From: Slackia faecicanis
GTDB lineage: Bacteria; Actinomycetota; Coriobacteriia; Coriobacteriales; Eggerthellaceae
Assembly (NCBI RefSeq): GCF_003725295.1
Contig: NZ_QICB01000001.1
Coordinates: 124,001 to 188,000 of the forward strand
Reading direction: 5' to 3'
Length of the DNA stretch: 64,000 nucleotides
Under the pieces are notes generated by a model, which ran no database searches, was not told the origin of the DNA, and was given only the letters and a program-made list of their open reading frames with translations. The position numbers and the translations under genes were made by a program. How positions within the stretch are numbered: the stretch's first letter is position 1; every line of letters begins with the position of its first letter. Below are positions 62,762 to 64,000 of the stretch, piece by piece.

Positions 62762-63706
62762 TTACGCGTGCTTGTGCATGCTTTCCTGCTGGACGCGATA
62801 GACTTCCAGCTCCCACATCTTGCGATGGCTTTTGGCCACGGTGTCGAGGATGGCGCCCGCCGTGATCGCGAGCGCGCCGCATGACACAAGGCCCGTCGCG
62901 AGCACCGTCGAGGGGAACTTCGGCACGAGGCCCGTTTGGAAGAACTCGAGCACCACGGGAACCCCGACGATCAGGCCGAGCGCGAAGAAGACGAACGCGA
63001 TCCACCCGAAGAAGGCGAAGGGCTTGCTTTCGCGGAACAGCGAGGCGATGGCCATGAGCACCTTCGCGCCGTCTTCGAAGGTGGAAAGCTTGCTTTCGCT
63101 TCCTTCGGGGCGGTCGCGGTACTCGATCGGCACGTCGACGATGCGCCAGCGCTTGTCGACGGCGTGGATGGAAAGCTCCGTTTCGATCTGGAAGCCGGAG
63201 GAAAGGACGGGCATGGTCTTGACGAACGTGCGATTGAAGGCGCGGTAGCCGGTCATGACGTCGTCGAAGGCGTAGCCGTAGATGAATTTGATGAGCCAAC
63301 GCACCAGGTCGTTTCCGAATCCGTGGAAGGCGCGGTCGTTTTCTTCGCCGTAGCTGCCGTTGGACAGGCGGTCGCCGACGGTCATGTCGGCCTCGCCGGC
63401 GATGAGCGGCGCGAGCAGTTCGCGCGCGGCTTCGGCGGGATAGGTGTCGTCGCCGTCTACCATGAGGTAATAGTCGGCTTCGATGTCGCGAAACATCTGG
63501 CGCACGACGTTTCCCTTGCCCTGGCGCGGCTCGCGCTTCACGATGGCGCCGTGCGCACGCGCGATTTCGGCGGTGGCGTCCGTGGAATTGTTGTCGTAGA
63601 CGTAGATCGCGGCCTCGGGCAGCGAACGCTTGAAATCGTCCACCACCTTGGCGATGGTGATTTCTTCGTTGTAGCAGGGAATGAGTACGGCAATGCGGTC
63701 GGTCAT
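62762..63706 (-). CDS. GtrB-like polyprenyl-phosphate glycosyltransferase
   Basis: 314 residues. IAVLIPCYNEEITIAKVVDD, VYDNNSTDAT, the metal site VDGDDTYPA, and two C-terminal spans (about 235-290: FFGWIAFVFFALGLIVGVPV, and a second). This is the bactoprenol glucosyltransferase/GtrB layout: a lipid-linked sugar donor for membrane glycosyltransferases. GGAGA precedes the ATG on the minus strand. It follows the membrane protein gene at 63728 by 21 bases, so the two are likely an operon. Confidence 0.9.
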   Translation of the reverse strand: MTDRIAVLIPCYNEEITIAKVVDDFKRSLPEAAIYVYDNNSTDATAEIARAHGAIVKREPRQGKGNVVRQMFRDIEADYYLMVDGDDTYPAEAARELLAPLIAGEADMTVGDRLSNGSYGEENDRAFHGFGNDLVRWLIKFIYGYAFDDVMTGYRAFNRTFVKTMPVLSSGFQIETELSIHAVDKRWRIVDVPIEYRDRPEGSESKLSTFEDGAKVLMAIASLFRESKPFAFFGWIAFVFFALGLIVGVPVVLEFFQTGLVPKFPSTVLATGLVSCGALAITAGAILDTVAKSHRKMWELEVYRVQQESMHKHA

Positions 63707-63727
63707 GGTGTGCTCTCCGTGGGAGGT

Positions 63728-64000
63728 CTAACGACGGGTATCGGATCGGTCGGGGTCGGCTTCGTCTGCGGCTTTATCGGATGCCGCGGCGTTGTCGACG
63801 GCTTTGTTGAACTCTTCGGCGGCGCGTTTCTGGCCCGTTGCCGGGCGCGGCGCGTAATGGTGGCGCAGCACCGGTCCCAGCAGATGCAGGCGCACGACGA
63901 AAAACGCCGATATGCCGAAGGCCAGGGCCATGAACGCAAGGCGCATGACGCCGTGCGTTTCGGTGATGAAGATGGCGGAAACAGCCAGGATGGCGGTCCA
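63728..64000 (-). CDS. membrane protein, N-terminus outside the window
   Basis: The last about 90 residues of a protein that continues past the window edge. Two hydrophobic spans (LAVSAIFI and LAFMALAFGISAFFVVRLHL) are followed by an acidic, alanine-rich tail of about 45 residues. I do not recognise the family. It lies just upstream of the GtrB-like gene, where DUF2304-type or GtrA-type helpers are often found, but the visible part cannot confirm either. Confidence 0.55.
   Translation of the reverse strand, partial: WTAILAVSAIFITETHGVMRLAFMALAFGISAFFVVRLHLLGPVLRHHYAPRPATGQKRAAEEFNKAVDNAAASDKAADEADPDRSDTRR

Overview
The window looks like chromosomal DNA of a high-GC, anaerobic Gram-positive actinobacterium, most likely class Coriobacteriia, family Eggerthellaceae. 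The reasons are GC-rich codon third positions, an oxygen-sensitive [FeFe] hydrogenase, a PHP-type phosphodiesterase at the end of the C-P lyase operon (the family was characterised in Eggerthella lenta), the remnant of a large flavoprotein reductase typical of that family, and a wall-polymer locus with no outer-membrane genes. The genus cannot be fixed from sequence alone. I saw no rRNA, tRNA, CRISPR array, transposase or phage gene.

Layout. (1) 93-3706: a two-gene hydrogenase unit, a GltD-like flavoprotein with a NuoF-like iron-sulfur head followed by a glutamate-synthase-linked [FeFe] hydrogenase. (2) 3707-7472: a predicted 39-residue membrane microprotein, glutamate dehydrogenase (minus strand) and an AI-2E/PerM-type membrane protein. 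(3) 7809-18307: a complete phosphonate module, phnD-C-E-E-G-H-I-J-K-M-L plus a PHP-domain cyclic phosphodiesterase. It imports phosphonates, cleaves the C-P bond and probably ends in ribose 5-phosphate, which would explain the absence of phnN and phnP. (4) 18526-25347: housekeeping and regulatory genes: an AIM24-like protein, two small proteins, a frameshifted flavoprotein remnant, RNase HI, an MGMT-type protein, a GntR/ABC transporter operon behind an inverted-repeat operator, and a universal stress protein.

(5) 25570-63706: a roughly 38 kb cell-envelope glycan locus. It holds UDP-galactopyranose mutase, eight glycosyltransferases (six family-2-type, two family-4-type), a Wzm/Wzt-type ABC exporter, a MOP flippase, two LicD phosphotransferases, two LicC/LicA-type fusion proteins carrying an N-terminal winged helix, a LicB-like permease, two secreted proteins with long choline-binding-type repeat arrays (an amidase-glucosaminidase and an NlpC/P60-type peptidase), an acyltransferase, a YidC domain fused to a TagB/TagF-type glycerophosphotransferase, an alkaline-phosphatase-superfamily (LTA-synthase-like) enzyme, and two large DUF6541-like membrane proteins. 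Read together this describes a teichoic-acid-like polymer, possibly containing galactofuranose and polyol phosphate, that is decorated with phosphocholine or a similar phospho-amino-alcohol. The decoration would be made by LicB to LicA to LicC to LicD and read by the choline-binding-type hydrolases, as in Streptococcus pneumoniae.

The strongest unusual observations are three fusions in that locus: the YidC-TagB fusion; the export ATPase carrying three cytoplasmic CWB2-like repeats where Wzt proteins carry a glycan-recognition domain; and the four-domain winged-helix/nucleotidyltransferase/kinase/nucleotidyltransferase protein. Several parts of the locus are duplicated (a two-gene glycosyltransferase cassette, LicCA, LicD, DUF6541), which suggests growth by duplication and acquisition.
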